A stretch of 64,000 nt of DNA. Source: Phaseolus vulgaris (Eukaryota > Streptophyta > Magnoliopsida > Fabales > Fabaceae). Location: assembly GCF_000499845.2 (NCBI RefSeq), contig NC_023750.2, forward strand, positions 12,899,285 to 12,963,284, read 5' to 3'. Below the pieces are notes generated by a model. That model had not been told where the DNA came from. It searched no databases and saw nothing but the letters and a program-made list of their open reading frames with translations. Shown here one piece after another: positions 8,583-18,595 of this stretch (positions are counted from its first letter, which is position 1; every line of letters starts with the position of its first letter). A program made the position numbers and the translations under genes.

Positions 8583-11123
8583 ATGACTCGCACCAAGATT
8601 ACCCCGAAGCCCCCTCCATCAGCACGAAACCTTCCTTCACAAGCACACGACTCAACACAAGTTCGTGGCGCTTCCTCTTCGCAGGCTAAGAGGCCTGCAT
8701 CTTCCCAATCTGCCCTGGCCCAGGCGACTCCACCTAATGCTGGAGGAGCCCCCGTCCCTCTGCCAGACTTCAAAACATTATATCCCTGGGCCACCCCGAC
8801 CCTTCTAAAAGAGACGTCCTCTGTGAACACCGTGGGAGCAGTCTTGCGGCTGACTAAGGGGGACGAGATCTACCAATCGTTTCACAAGGAGCACGACGAA
8901 AAGATGATGGTGCTGCCTTGCCCCGCCGACCTGCCCGTGTGTGCTGATGACAAAGTAAGCGCCGACGGGCCCTTCTGCTTTGTCTATACGACTCTGTTCA
9001 AGAAGGTCAGGCTCAGGTTCCCCTTCACTCGATTTGAGAGGGAACTTCTGACTGAGCTCAACATTGCTGCCGCCCAGCTTCATCCCAACAGCTGGGCGTT
9101 TGTTCGAGCCTTCCAAGTGACGTGCGCCCACCTGGGGTTGCTCGCGTCGGTGGACGTGTTTTTGTTTCTTTTCGAGGCCAAGCACCCAGGAGACCGCCTG
9201 TGGGTCAGCTTGAACGCGATTGCTGGGAGGTCTATCTTTACCATCTTCCAGCAATCGTACAAAGACTGGAAGGGGAAATTTGTCCAAGTACGTGCAAACG
9301 ACAAGGACACCTCCCTTCTTGATGGTTTCCCCTTGTACTGGGTGGACAAGGGGAAAAAGGAGTCCAAGAGCTGCTTCAGGAGGCCCAGAAGTCCTGATAG
9401 CATGGGAGCTTTGGACAGAGACCTTTGTCTCTTCTGGAAGAAGGTGGCGGACGCCAATGTATCATTCCTCACCGCCACCTTGATATGCTTCGAATTCTAC
9501 GAAGACCAACTAGATATCCGAATAGGTTAGGACATTACACCCTCGTCTTGATATTGCTTCTGTTTTAGCTGTTTCTGGGCGTCTTGTGCGTTATGCGCAA
9601 GACTTTGGTTTTACCTTTCCTGCATATACTACCTGCTTTGCTGCTTTTTTACACTTATGCACTTATTCGTTTCCCTTGAGTTAACCCACGCATTTTCATT
9701 CCATGCAGACGACATGTTGCCCAGGAACATGCTCTCCGAGTTGAAGACACTCGCCCGAAACCACGGGTTGGCGAGCGGTTCCCAAACGGTGCCAAACTCA
9801 GTGGTGGAGGCCGCCATTGTTCATGGGCGATCACCGCCCAAGGAACCCACCCAGCGCAAGAAACTGGTCCTTAAGAGACCTAAGCGAAAAGCCCCCCAAG
9901 TCATCCAAGAGGAGGAGGAAGAGGACGACGAGGTCACTGAGGATGGCCTCGTTACGAAGAGGAAAAGGGTGGCACCATCTTCACCACCTGCCCCACCCCC
10001 TCTTCCAACCTCAACACCACCATCAACGCCTGCTCCTCCTCCCTCATCGCCAACACCACAAGCTCCTTCATCACCAGTCCAAGCGGTTCCACTGGCCACT
10101 GCGCCACCTGTAGCTGAGGCCCAAGAGCCAAATTTCTTGGAGGACCCCCCAAGCGCCTCTACGCCATACGTGTCAGCAGGAGGGGGCCCCCCTTCAAACA
10201 CTTCAGCTGCAGAAAACGTTCCAATCGGGGATGAGGTTGCTCATACCTCTCCGATCCTGATTACCGAATCCCCGATTGCGTCGCCACGCCATGAAGCAAC
10301 CACTGAAGATATTGCTAAGGAAGGTGGCGGCGAGAACCCTCAACAAGCCCCCCTGGCGCCTCTCCAAGCAGCAAACCTTTCCCTCGAAGTTACAAGGATG
10401 TGGGAGCCTCTAACCGCCAAGTTGAAAACCATAGCAGAGGATATCCCCACGATCATAACGAGGGCTGTGGAGAGCTCCACCAGGAGGCTTCAAGACGATC
10501 TCTTCAACCTCAAGACTGAAAATAGCACTATGAAGGTCGAGGTGGAGAAGTTATCCTTCAACCTGACGCTCGCAGAGATCGAACACTCCCGAGTGGAGGA
10601 TGCAATGAGCACCGAGCTCAGGCTGGCGCGCAAGGAGGCTACTGACCTTCGCCGCAAAGTTCACGATCTTGCCCAAGAGAAGGTTGAGCTAGAAAGCAAA
10701 ATTGTGCCCCTTCGTGCCAAGGCGGTCGACCTGGAGGCTCGCATGCAAGCTGACGCCGCTAAGGTGCAAAAACTGGAGCAAAGGTCGATCGACCGAGAGA
10801 AGCTACTTGGGCAAGTAGAAAAGGCGAGGAACGACGCCATGGCTGATCTCGCCGAGGCAAACAAGGAGAAAGGAAAGATGGCTGCTGAGTTGGCCCAAGC
10901 TCAAACGGAATCCAAGAAGGTTACTGACGACCTTCTCCATGCTCAAGAGACCAACGAACAACTCCGAAAACAGGTTGAAGAGCTGGAGCAGCAGAACAAA
11001 GAGCTCAAGAAACAGGTTGAAGAACTTCAAGGGCAAATTGAAGAACTTAAGCTAAACTCTGCTCAGATTCTGGCTGTTCGAAGCCGCTCGGGAACAATTC
11101 GCATGCCTATTCCCCGATCTTGA
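8583..11123 (+). CDS. aORF, two-exon antisense gene of element A
   Basis: Gene antisense to gag-pol between pol and the 3' LTR. Exon 1 is 8583-9525 (starts MTRTKITPKPPPSARN); the intron 9526-9708 (183 bp) has donor ATAG|GTTAGG and acceptor CATGCAG; exon 2 continues in frame as DDMLPRNMLSELK. Exon 1 has a disordered Pro/Ser start, YPWATPTLLKETSS, then a globular part (RFPFTRFERELLTELN, QLHPNSWAFVRAFQ, VDVFLFLFEAKHPGDRLW, FQQSYKDWKGKF) that resembles the plant 'putative gypsy type transposon' family (Pfam Transposase_28). Exon 2 is basic, acidic, proline-rich, then about 230 residues of coiled coil. A 1-base deletion near 11073 shifts the frame so the protein ends at 11123 rather than with the conserved DLSMVS...NEVVDGK tail, which remains readable to the TAA at 11185-11187. 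Function unknown; antisense extra ORFs are documented in Tat elements. Confidence 0.75.
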
Positions 11124-11187
11124 CCTCAGCATGGTGTCGTTGAACAACGAAGTAGTAGATGGAAAGGTCGTTCCTGCTGAAGACTAA

Positions 11188-11790
11188 TCAACTCCACCTC
11201 ATCTGCTACTTTATGATTTCCCTTGTATATATCTTGTAATAAACTCGCGCCTATGTATTCTTAACAGATACTCATTTCAATCACAAGGCTTGGATATTCA
11301 CTCCCCTGACTCCTTTTAAGCGCTTTAACCTTCTTTGCATGTTTAACTTTGTCGGATTTAACTTAGCGATTTTTTGCAAACACAACCCTCTGACTTAATC
11401 GCTTCGAACCACTTCAAACTTAAGCAATAATCACTTTAAACAACTTGTACTCTTAAGGCAACTAACCTTATTGCAAGAATACCCTTCAAGCAACGAACTG
11501 TAACTCAATCATTGGCTCAAACAACGTCCCACTCGACCTGCTTTATCAAACAAGTCTTTCAACCTTCTCGCCGCTGTTTGAACTTTTCCCGATCGCCAAG
11601 AACTCTTGGTACCATCAGCCTTTCCTAGCTTCATGCTTTGGCAATCGTTTCTTTATCTGGGGTAGAAACGCCCTTTGGGATCTTCCCTTGTCCCCCTGAA
11701 CTTCAGAGCAAAAGACCGGCTGACTAGGCGTTCTCTTCGAACCTACCTTAGCCACCTTTCAAGCTTCTTCCACCCTCTTCGCCATACCTG
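11188..11790. other. Noncoding stretch between aORF and hairpin array (element A)
   Basis: No open frame of note. It corresponds loosely to 1641-2500 of element B. The region probably holds the 3' end of the aORF transcript, but no clear polyadenylation signal is assigned. Confidence 0.5.
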
Positions 11791-12510
11791 AACTCGTTCG
11801 AGACGAGAAGGATTTTATCTTGCCTATGCTCGCACGTAAGCGAGAAGGTCTTTTAACTCACCTGAACTCGCTCAACGGCGAGAAGGACTTTATCTGGTGC
11901 CTCAACTTGCCCAGGGTGTACATCTCCTCCCCCCTGGATGCACTGAGGACCTTTTCTTTCTCTTGCCTGCACTCGCTCGGCGGCGAGGAGGTCTTTAACT
12001 GGCCTTAGTTCGCACAACGGCGATAAGGACTTTATCTGGTGCCTCAACTTGCCCAGGGTGTACATCTCCTCCCCCTGGATGCACTGAGGACCTTTTCTTT
12101 CTCTCGCCTGCACTCGCTCGGCGGCGAGGAGGTCTTTAACTTGCCTCTACATTGCCCCAGGAGTTACATCTTCTCGCTCCCAGAAACACGGAGGACTTTT
12201 TCTCTTTCTCGCCTGCACTCGCTCGACGGCGAGGAGGTCTTTTACTTGCCTCAGAACGCGCGAGGGCGTTGAGGTCTTTCATCTGGTGCCTCCGATCGCC
12301 GAAAGACGATGAGGACTTTGAAAACTTAACTGGTGCCTCCAATCGCCGAAAAACGATGAGGACTTAAAACTTAACTGGTGCCTCCAATCGCCGAAAAACG
12401 ATGAGGACTTAAAACTTAACTGGTGCCTCTAATCGCCGAAAAACGATGAGGACTTAAAACTTAACTGGTGCCTCTAATCGCCGAAAAACGATGAGGACTT
12501 AAAACCTTTT
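11790..12510. repeat. Hairpin-repeat array of element A
   Basis: Same architecture as 2520-3835: units such as CTCGCTCGGCGGCGAGGAGG followed by TCTTTAACT or GGACTTT. It ends in four near-identical 45-bp units beginning at 12331, 12376, 12421 and 12466, each containing ATCGCCGAAAAACGAT and GAGGACTTAAAAC. A fifth, diverged unit starts near 12283. No coding frame persists. Confidence 0.85.
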
Positions 12511-12629
12511 AGAAAGCACGCGATATATCTTTTCTTGCCTTAAATCATGTACAAATGACAAGGTCTTTCTTCAAAACTTCTGAAAATAGCACACATGCAA
12601 TCTGAAAACACCTTATACTTCGAAAACTC

Positions 12630-12690
12630 TTCTTTTATTGGGTGGCCTCATTAAAAACCCTCCTTAGGGAAAAAAGAGTGCCCCCTTCAA
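12630..12690 (-). other. Conserved block downstream of pol (element A)
   Basis: Same block as at 3938-3992 and 5885-5935: sense CCCTAAGGAGGG, TTTTTAATGAGGCC and ACCCAATAAA, about 60-120 bp past the pol stop at 12750. Confidence 0.6.
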
Positions 12691-12749
12691 ACTGTTTTAA
12701 CAGAGACATTGTAATATAACATTTGTGTTTGTCTTTACTTACAAAGCTC

Positions 12750-15700
12750 TTAACTATAGTACAACTTCAGGTGTGTGGCGTTCCAGGTGCGAGGGATCGC
12801 CCCTCCTTCCAGCGTTTCTAAGCGGTAAGCCCCGTTCCCGAGCGCCTCGGTTATTCTGAACGGTCCAGTCCACTTGGGTGACAATTTATTCTCCATCTCG
12901 TACTGGTGGGCCTTCCTCATCACCAGATCGCCCTCTCTAAACTGCCTTGGCATCACCTTAGAGTTGTACCTTCGTTCGACCCTTCTCTTCACAGCTTCAG
13001 CTTTCAACCTTGCCTCTTCCCTGACCTCATCCAGCAGATCCAGGTTCAGCCTTCTCTCTTCATTTGAGTCTTCCTCCACGAAGTTCTGGAATCTCGGCGA
13101 GCTCTCCTGGATCTCCACTGGAATCATGGCATCACACCCATAGACCAAGCTGAACGGGGTCTCGTGGGTTCCTGACTGCTCGGTGGTGTGGTACGCCCAG
13201 ACTATACGGGGTACCTCCTCAGCCCAACTTCCCTTGGCTTTCTCAAGCCTTCTTTTCAAACCTCTCAACAATACCCGATTAGCTGATTCCACCTGGCCAT
13301 TTGTTTGAGGGTGCTCGACAGATGCAAACACTTGTTGAATTCCCACCCCTTCGCAAAGCTTCTTCAACAGGTGGCTTGCAAACTGCGTCCCATTATCTGA
13401 CACAAGGCGTTTAGGCACTCCGAACCGGCACACGATGTTCTTCCATACAAAACCTTCGATCTTGTGTGCGGTGATCTGGGCCACTGGTTCTGCTTCAATC
13501 CACTTGGTGAAATACTCAATCGCCACCACCAAGTACTTCATTTGCCTGATCGCCAGCGGGAAAGGTCCCAGGATGTCGATTCCCCAAGTATGAAACGGCC
13601 AAGGGCTATAGATCGACTTCAACTCCTCGGGAGGTGCCTTGTGCCAATCGGCGTGCTGCTGGCATTGTTTACAACATTGGGCATATTTCTTGCAATCTTC
13701 TCTCATGGATGGCCAATAGTAGCCTGCACGGAGAGTCCTCGCGGCCAGAGCTCGACCCCCGACGTGGCTTCCACATATTCCTTCGTGGAGCTCTGCCATA
13801 ATTCTCGTGCACTTCTCGCCGTGTATGCATTCCAGGAGTGGGTGAGTGAACCCAAACCTGTACAGATCGCCATCAATCAATGTGTACTTGCTGGAATTTT
13901 TCTTTACCTTCCTAGCTTCTGTTGGATCCAGCAGGAGGAGGCCATCTGCCAAGCACCGCTTGTACTGTGTTATCCAAGTGTCTGGCTCATGGGCGGCGCA
14001 GACCTGCATCACGTCCACTTTCTCTCCTCGGCATGCTCTAACTCTCGGCGATCTCAGAGTTTCTTGCGTCAAAGACTTATGGCTTCTCGTTGCTCTCTCC
14101 GTCGACTTGCTTATCTGAAGGACCAGGTGATCTGCTACAAATGCCCTCGGCGTCTTCAGAGTTTCTTGAATCACCGTCCTCTGCCTACCCCCCTTGCCTG
14201 AGCTGGCGAGCTTAGCAAGCAAGTCAGCTCGGGCATTCTGCTCTCTGGGCACATGTACTACTTCAAAAGAGGCAAAGGAACTCTTCAATTCCTGCACATA
14301 CGCCAAGTAAGCCGCCATTTGTGGATCTTTAGCCTGGAACTCGCCTGTTACTTGCCCTGTGACTAGCAGCGAGTCACTCTTAGCCATCAGCACCCTAGCT
14401 CCCATCTCCTTGGCCAGCAGAATCCCGGCGATCAGCGCCTCATACTCTGCTTGATTGTTGCTGGCTTTGAAGGCAAATCTCAACGATTGTTCGATCAGCA
14501 CGCCGTTGGGTCCTTCCAATATGACTCCAGCACCGCTGCCCTGCTGGTTCGACGATCCATCCACCGAAAGCACCCAACGAAAATTGTCTCCTTCAACCCG
14601 CGTCGCCTCCGATGAGAGCTCAACCACAAAATCTGCAAAGATTTGCCCCTTGATCAGGCCTCGAGGCTCATATTTAATGTCAAACTCTGACAACTCCACT
14701 GCCCACTTCACCATTCTCCCCGCAACGTCAGGTTTCTTCAAGACCTTCTGAATGGGCAGGTCAGTCATCACCAGTATTGTGAAACTATGGAAGTAGTGGC
14801 GCAACCTCCTCGCCGAAAACACCACAGCCAGCGCAGCCTTCTCCAGGGCCTGATATCTCGTTTCTGGGCCCTGCAACACCTTGCTCACAAAATAAATAGG
14901 CTTCTGAGCCTGTTCTTGATCCTGGGCGAGCACCGCCCTCTCAGTCACAGCGAAGTACAGCCTGAGAGGGGTTCCCGCCAGCGGTTTGCACAGAACCGAC
15001 GGGCTCGCCAGATACTCTTTTAGTTTGACGAAAGCCTCCTCGCACTCTTTCGTCCAAACGAACTTGTTATTGCGCCGCAGACATTGAAAATAGGGATGCC
15101 CCTTTTCTCCGCTAGCTGACACGAAGCGAGATAGGGCTGTCATCCGACCTATTAGCTGCTGGACTTCTTTCACCGTAGCCGGGCTTCTCATCGCCAAGAT
15201 GGCGGCACACTTGTCTGGGTTAGCTTCTATCCCCCTTTCAGTCAAGAGAAAACCCAAAAACTTTCCAGCCTCCACGCCGAAAATGCATTTCTCCGGGTTG
15301 AGCTTTAACTTGAACTTGGCGATCGTCGTGAACAATTCTTCCAAGTCCGCAACGTGCTTGCTCTTCTCCTGCGAGGTCACGACCATGTCATCGACGTAGG
15401 CTTGCACGTTCCTTCCCAGCATCGGTGCAAGTACTCGATCCATCAACCTCTGGTACGTGGCCCCCGCGTTCTTCAGCCCAAACGGCATCACCTTATAGCA
15501 GTAGCACGATCTCTCCGTCATGAAGGCTGTTTTCTCTTCATCCATGGGATGCATCTTGATCTGATTATAGCCCGAGAAGGCATCCAGGAAACTCAGCAGC
15601 TTGCACCCTGCGGCGCTATCAACCAGGGCATCAATGCTCGGTAAAGGATACGAATCCTTCGGGCAGGCTTTGTTCAAGTCGGTGAAATCGACGCACATGC

Positions 15701-17057
15701 GCCATTTCCCGTTGCTCTTCTTCACCAGCACGACGTTTGCCAACCATTCAGGGTACTGGACTTCCCTGATGTGGCCTGCAGCGAGGAGTTTCTGGGTTTC
15801 ATCCCTGATCGCCTGCCTCCTCTCCTCGTTGAATTTTCTTCTCCTTTGTCGCACCGGTCTCACCAAATTGTCCATCGCCAGATGATGGCACAAGAAGTCG
15901 GGATCAATCCCGGGCATGTCCGAGGCGGACCATGCAAACGCGTCCAGATGCCGCTCGATCACCTTGGCGATCTGGTCCTGGAGATCGACTTCCAGAGATC
16001 TTCCCAGCTTGAAGATTTTCCCTCCGATCTCCTTCTCGAGCCACTGCTCGACAGGTTTGGGCCTGGATTCTCTGGCGATCACCGCCCTGGCGATCACCGC
16101 CCTAGCGATTCCCTGTCCCCTTGCTTCCTCGGGGCGATTCCGCGCCTCTTCCTCCTCCAGGCCAGCATTCCTCTCCCCTAGCTCAGCGTCTACCATCTCT
16201 ACATCCCTTCCGGCGGCCTCCTCTGTTACTGGCGGTCTGGGCTTCACGCCGGGAGGTGGGGTGGTTGTTACATAACTCACTGATCTTTTATTTTTCAGGC
16301 TATTCTCATAGCACCTTTTCGCTTCTTTCTGATCAGACTTTATCGTGATCACCACCCCTTCCATGGACGGCAACTTCACCTTCATGTGCCGAGTCGACGG
16401 GATGGCACCTATCCTGTTAAGAGTGGGCCTTCCCAACAGGATGTTATACGCTGAGGGGGCGTTTACGATGAGGTACTTGATTTTCTCCGTCCTCGACCCA
16501 GCCTCATCTGTAAACGTGGTCCTCAGCTCAATGTACCCCCTGACCTCCACCTGGTCGCCAGCGAAACCATATAAGCACCCTCCATAGGGCCTTAGCTGGT
16601 CAAGGGGCAGTTCCAGCTGCGTGAAAGTCGGCCAGAACATCACGTCTGCCGAGCTTCCTTGGTCCACCAGAACTCTGTGGACCTTCCTCCCCGCTGTAAC
16701 CAAAGAAATAACTATGGGATTGTTGTCGTGAGGCACAACGTCCCGAAGATCCTGCTTGGTGAACGTAATGTCCACTTCCGGCGAGTGATCTTCAAACATG
16801 TCCACTGCCATCACCGATCGCGCATACTTTTTCCTCTGCGATGCGGTGCATCCACCACCTGAGAAACCCCCTGCAATGGTGTGGATCTCCCCATGGATAG
16901 GCATCTCGTGTTGCTGGGCTTCTCCACCTGCTGGCTGGGAACTCGACGCTCCCCCCGTCCTCCTGTCCAGCAGATAGTCATTTAGGAACCCGCTCTTAAC
17001 CAGATCGTCGAGCTGGTATCCTAAAGACAAACACGAGTCCAAGTTGTGGCCAAAACA
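12750..17057 (-). CDS. pol: Pol polyprotein of element A (PR-RT-RH-aRH-IN)
   Basis: About 1435 codons open in the same frame as gag, separated from it only by a TAG at 17058-17060. Counting from 17042: a zinc-knuckle end (residue 4 region), aspartic protease with VLVDQGSSADVMF (about 130-143), reverse transcriptase with KWRMCVDFTDLNKACPKDSY, MPFGLKNAGATYQ and AYVDDMV (about 425-565), RNase H with FVSKVLQGPETRYQALEK, then a second RNase H (DGSSNQQGSGAG, NQAEYEALIAG, AKSDSLLV, NARADLLAKLAS). Integrase follows, with a zinc finger (CIHGEKC, CCKQCQQHAD) and D-D-E core (WGIDILGPFP, LVSDNGTQFA, HPQTNGQVESANR). The second, archaeal-like RNase H is a hallmark of the Tat lineage. All catalytic residues appear intact. 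The product would copy element RNA into DNA and insert it. Given the recent insertion this is a near-functional copy. Confidence 0.95.
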   Translation of the reverse strand, partial: CFGHNLDSCLSLGYQLDDLVKSGFLNDYLLDRRTGGASSSQPAGGEAQQHEMPIHGEIHTIAGGFSGGGCTASQRKKYARSVMAVDMFEDHSPEVDITFTKQDLRDVVPHDNNPIVISLVTAGRKVHRVLVDQGSSADVMFWPTFTQLELPLDQLRPYGGCLYGFAGDQVEVRGYIELRTTFTDEAGSRTEKIKYLIVNAPSAYNILLGRPTLNRIGAIPSTRHMKVKLPSMEGVVITIKSDQKEAKRCYENSLKNKRSVSYVTTTPPPGVKPRPPVTEEAAGRDVEMVDAELGERNAGLEEEEARNRPEEARGQGIARAVIARAVIARESRPKPVEQWLEKEIGGKIFKLGRSLEVDLQDQIAKVIERHLDAFAWSASDMPGIDPDFLCHHLAMDNLVRPVRQRRRKFNEERRQAIRDETQKLLAAGHIREVQYPEWLANVVLVKKSNGKWRMCVDFTDLNKACPKDSYPLPSIDALVDSAAGCKLLSFLDAFSGYNQIKMHPMDEEKTAFMTERSCYCYKVMPFGLKNAGATYQRLMDRVLAPMLGRNVQAYVDDMVVTSQEKSKHVADLEELFTTIAKFKLKLNPEKCIFGVEAGKFLGFLLTERGIEANPDKCAAILAMRSPATVKEVQQLIGRMTALSRFVSASGEKGHPYFQCLRRNNKFVWTKECEEAFVKLKEYLASPSVLCKPLAGTPLRLYFAVTERAVLAQDQEQAQKPIYFVSKVLQGPETRYQALEKAALAVVFSARRLRHYFHSFTILVMTDLPIQKVLKKPDVAGRMVKWAVELSEFDIKYEPRGLIKGQIFADFVVELSSEATRVEGDNFRWVLSVDGSSNQQGSGAGVILEGPNGVLIEQSLRFAFKASNNQAEYEALIAGILLAKEMGARVLMAKSDSLLVTGQVTGEFQAKDPQMAAYLAYVQELKSSFASFEVVHVPREQNARADLLAKLASSGKGGRQRTVIQETLKTPRAFVADHLVLQISKSTERATRSHKSLTQETLRSPRVRACRGEKVDVMQVCAAHEPDTWITQYKRCLADGLLLLDPTEARKVKKNSSKYTLIDGDLYRFGFTHPLLECIHGEKCTRIMAELHEGICGSHVGGRALAARTLRAGYYWPSMREDCKKYAQCCKQCQQHADWHKAPPEELKSIYSPWPFHTWGIDILGPFPLAIRQMKYLVVAIEYFTKWIEAEPVAQITAHKIEGFVWKNIVCRFGVPKRLVSDNGTQFASHLLKKLCEGVGIQQVFASVEHPQTNGQVESANRVLLRGLKRRLEKAKGSWAEEVPRIVWAYHTTEQSGTHETPFSLVYGCDAMIPVEIQESSPRFQNFVEEDSNEERRLNLDLLDEVREEARLKAEAVKRRVERRYNSKVMPRQFREGDLVMRKAHQYEMENKLSPKWTGPFRITEALGNGAYRLETLEGGAIPRTWNATHLKLYYS

Positions 17058-18194
17058 CTAGTGGAACTCGCACCAGGCGTCCGGCTTTGACCCCAGCACC
17101 TTGTCGCCCACCTTCTCAGGCGCCTTCAACCTAGCAGATATGTTAGGGATAGCGATCAGGTCCGCTAGTCCCATGACAAATTTGTGCTTAGGCGGGCGAT
17201 TGTATTCCCAGCGTGCTGGTTGTTGGCGCGCTTGGCTTCTTCCCTTGTTTCTCCTGTCGTAAGGATAGCGAGTCCTCTGGTCTTTTCTGGCCGCCGCCGC
17301 CGTTTCCAGCACCCTCTGCGGCTGGATCCTGGTCAGTGCGCGTGGCCTGGCGGGAGCCACGCTGCCTCTCTTCTCGGCGGCTTCACTCTCGTCGGCGATG
17401 TGGGCCACCGCAAGTCGCCTGACTTCAGAAAACGTCGCTGGATGAGCCCTGATCAAGGCCTCGCAGAATGGCCCTGGCTGCACGCCCTTCTTGAAGGCAT
17501 AGACCAGCATTTCTTCATCCTTGGCCGGCGATCTGACCATCTGCGCTCCGAAGCGATTGAGGTAGTCTCTGAGGGACTCCCCATGGTACTGCCTTATATC
17601 AAACAGATCATAGGACACCCTGGGCGGTGCCTTATTCACAATGTACTGCTCGACAAAGATTTTTGAGAACTGTTGAAAATTGGTTATGTGGTCGTTAGGC
17701 AGGCTCACAAACCACTCCATCGCCGTTCCCTGGAGCGTACTCACGAACATCTTGCAGTAGACGGCGTCTGACCCTCCCGACAGCATCATCTGTGTGTGGA
17801 ACGTGGTCAGATGAGCCTCTGGATCCTCCACGCCGGTAAAGACAGCTTTAACCGGAACCACGCTCGTGGGAATAGGCGTGTCGGTAATCGCCTGAACAAA
17901 AGGCATTGGGAAAACACGAGGTGGCGTCGACGGCGCCACCTCTTCAGCAGAAGAACGTCCTTGCTGCTCCTGAAGAGCTCGACGCAGCTCCTCAGTTACC
18001 TTGCTGAGCTCCTCGTTCCTGGCGCGAGAGGCGACAAGGTCCTCGTGTATCCTTGCCTGCTCTACGCGCGAGGCTTCCACAGTTGCCTGCAACGAGCGCA
18101 TCATCTCTGCCATCTGCGCCATGGTCATGGCGGCGTCGCCTTCAGCAGCGACAGGCGCCACGGGACTGGAACGATTGCTTCTCATTTTTCTCAT
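17058..18194 (-). CDS. gag: Gag of element A
   Basis: Capsid-like protein of about 378 residues. In-frame ATGs are at 18194 (MRKMRSNRS) and 18185; the frame is open further upstream but only by a non-ATG codon. The N-terminus has a predicted coiled coil (MAQMAEMMRSLQATVEASR... EELRRALQEQQ). The core is a Retrotrans_gag domain: FTGVEDPEAHLTTFHTQM, GTAMEWFVSLPNDHITNFQQF, SLRDYLNRFGAQM, KKGVQPGPFCEAL. A basic region (RNKGRSQARQQ) precedes a knuckle of C-X2-H-X3-GH-X4-C type. The stop TAG lies inside that knuckle, four residues after its first Cys, and pol resumes in frame immediately after. This could be a single CAG-to-TAG mutation or a read-through site; the position inside the motif favours mutation. 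Confidence 0.9.
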   Translation of the reverse strand: MRKMRSNRSSPVAPVAAEGDAAMTMAQMAEMMRSLQATVEASRVEQARIHEDLVASRARNEELSKVTEELRRALQEQQGRSSAEEVAPSTPPRVFPMPFVQAITDTPIPTSVVPVKAVFTGVEDPEAHLTTFHTQMMLSGGSDAVYCKMFVSTLQGTAMEWFVSLPNDHITNFQQFSKIFVEQYIVNKAPPRVSYDLFDIRQYHGESLRDYLNRFGAQMVRSPAKDEEMLVYAFKKGVQPGPFCEALIRAHPATFSEVRRLAVAHIADESEAAEKRGSVAPARPRALTRIQPQRVLETAAAARKDQRTRYPYDRRNKGRSQARQQPARWEYNRPPKHKFVMGLADLIAIPNISARLKAPEKVGDKVLGSKPDAWCEFH

Positions 18195-18573
18195 TAACTT
18201 CAGCGAACCACAGGAATGCAGCGAACAATACTTCAACCACGATCGAATCAGCGATCAATCGGAGAAAACTCAAGAACTGTGCAAGAACTCGAAAACACCG
18301 CAAACCTTCGAAGAAAACCACAACTTCACCAAAAACCACCGTTTCCCCACGGACAATCAAACAAGCGAAAGAACTCGAACTTCCACCAAACAGATTGCGC
18401 GCAAGCACCAAAAGACCTCACTCCACCGATCGAAAACCAAACAAACGGTACAAAACGCAAACTCACCGAACGAAACTCAAAGAGACCGCGAACGACGGTT
18501 GCACCAGCACACAACCACGCTGAAAACCTCGAAAACCTCCAAACTTGCGCTGTGGATGGGAGCAAGTTTTACA
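18195..18573 (-). other. Untranslated leader of element A
   Basis: About 380 bp between the primer site and gag. On the sense strand it is rich in T and G (its complement is A/C rich). Such leaders carry the dimerisation and packaging signals; none can be pinpointed here. Confidence 0.55.
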
Positions 18574-18594
18574 CGGCCCCACGGTGGGCGCCTG
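18574..18594 (-). other. Primer-binding site of element A
   Basis: Directly after the LTR end GGATCA the sense strand reads GGCGCCCACCGTGGGGCC. This block is typical of the start of plant Tat-like internal regions and is complementary to a tRNA 3' end; the tRNA identity is not assigned. A decayed version occurs at 31770-31788. Confidence 0.7.
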
Positions 18595-18595
18595 G

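Noticed and set aside
8805..9478. Minus-strand frames of 160 and 132 codons opposite aORF exon 1
   Set aside because: They recur only because the underlying DNA is duplicated at +11401. They lack recognisable domains, while the plus-strand frame matches a known family and spliced layout.
13464..17666. Plus-strand frames opposite gag-pol
   Set aside because: All lie inside the well-supported minus-strand polyprotein and show no independent homology.
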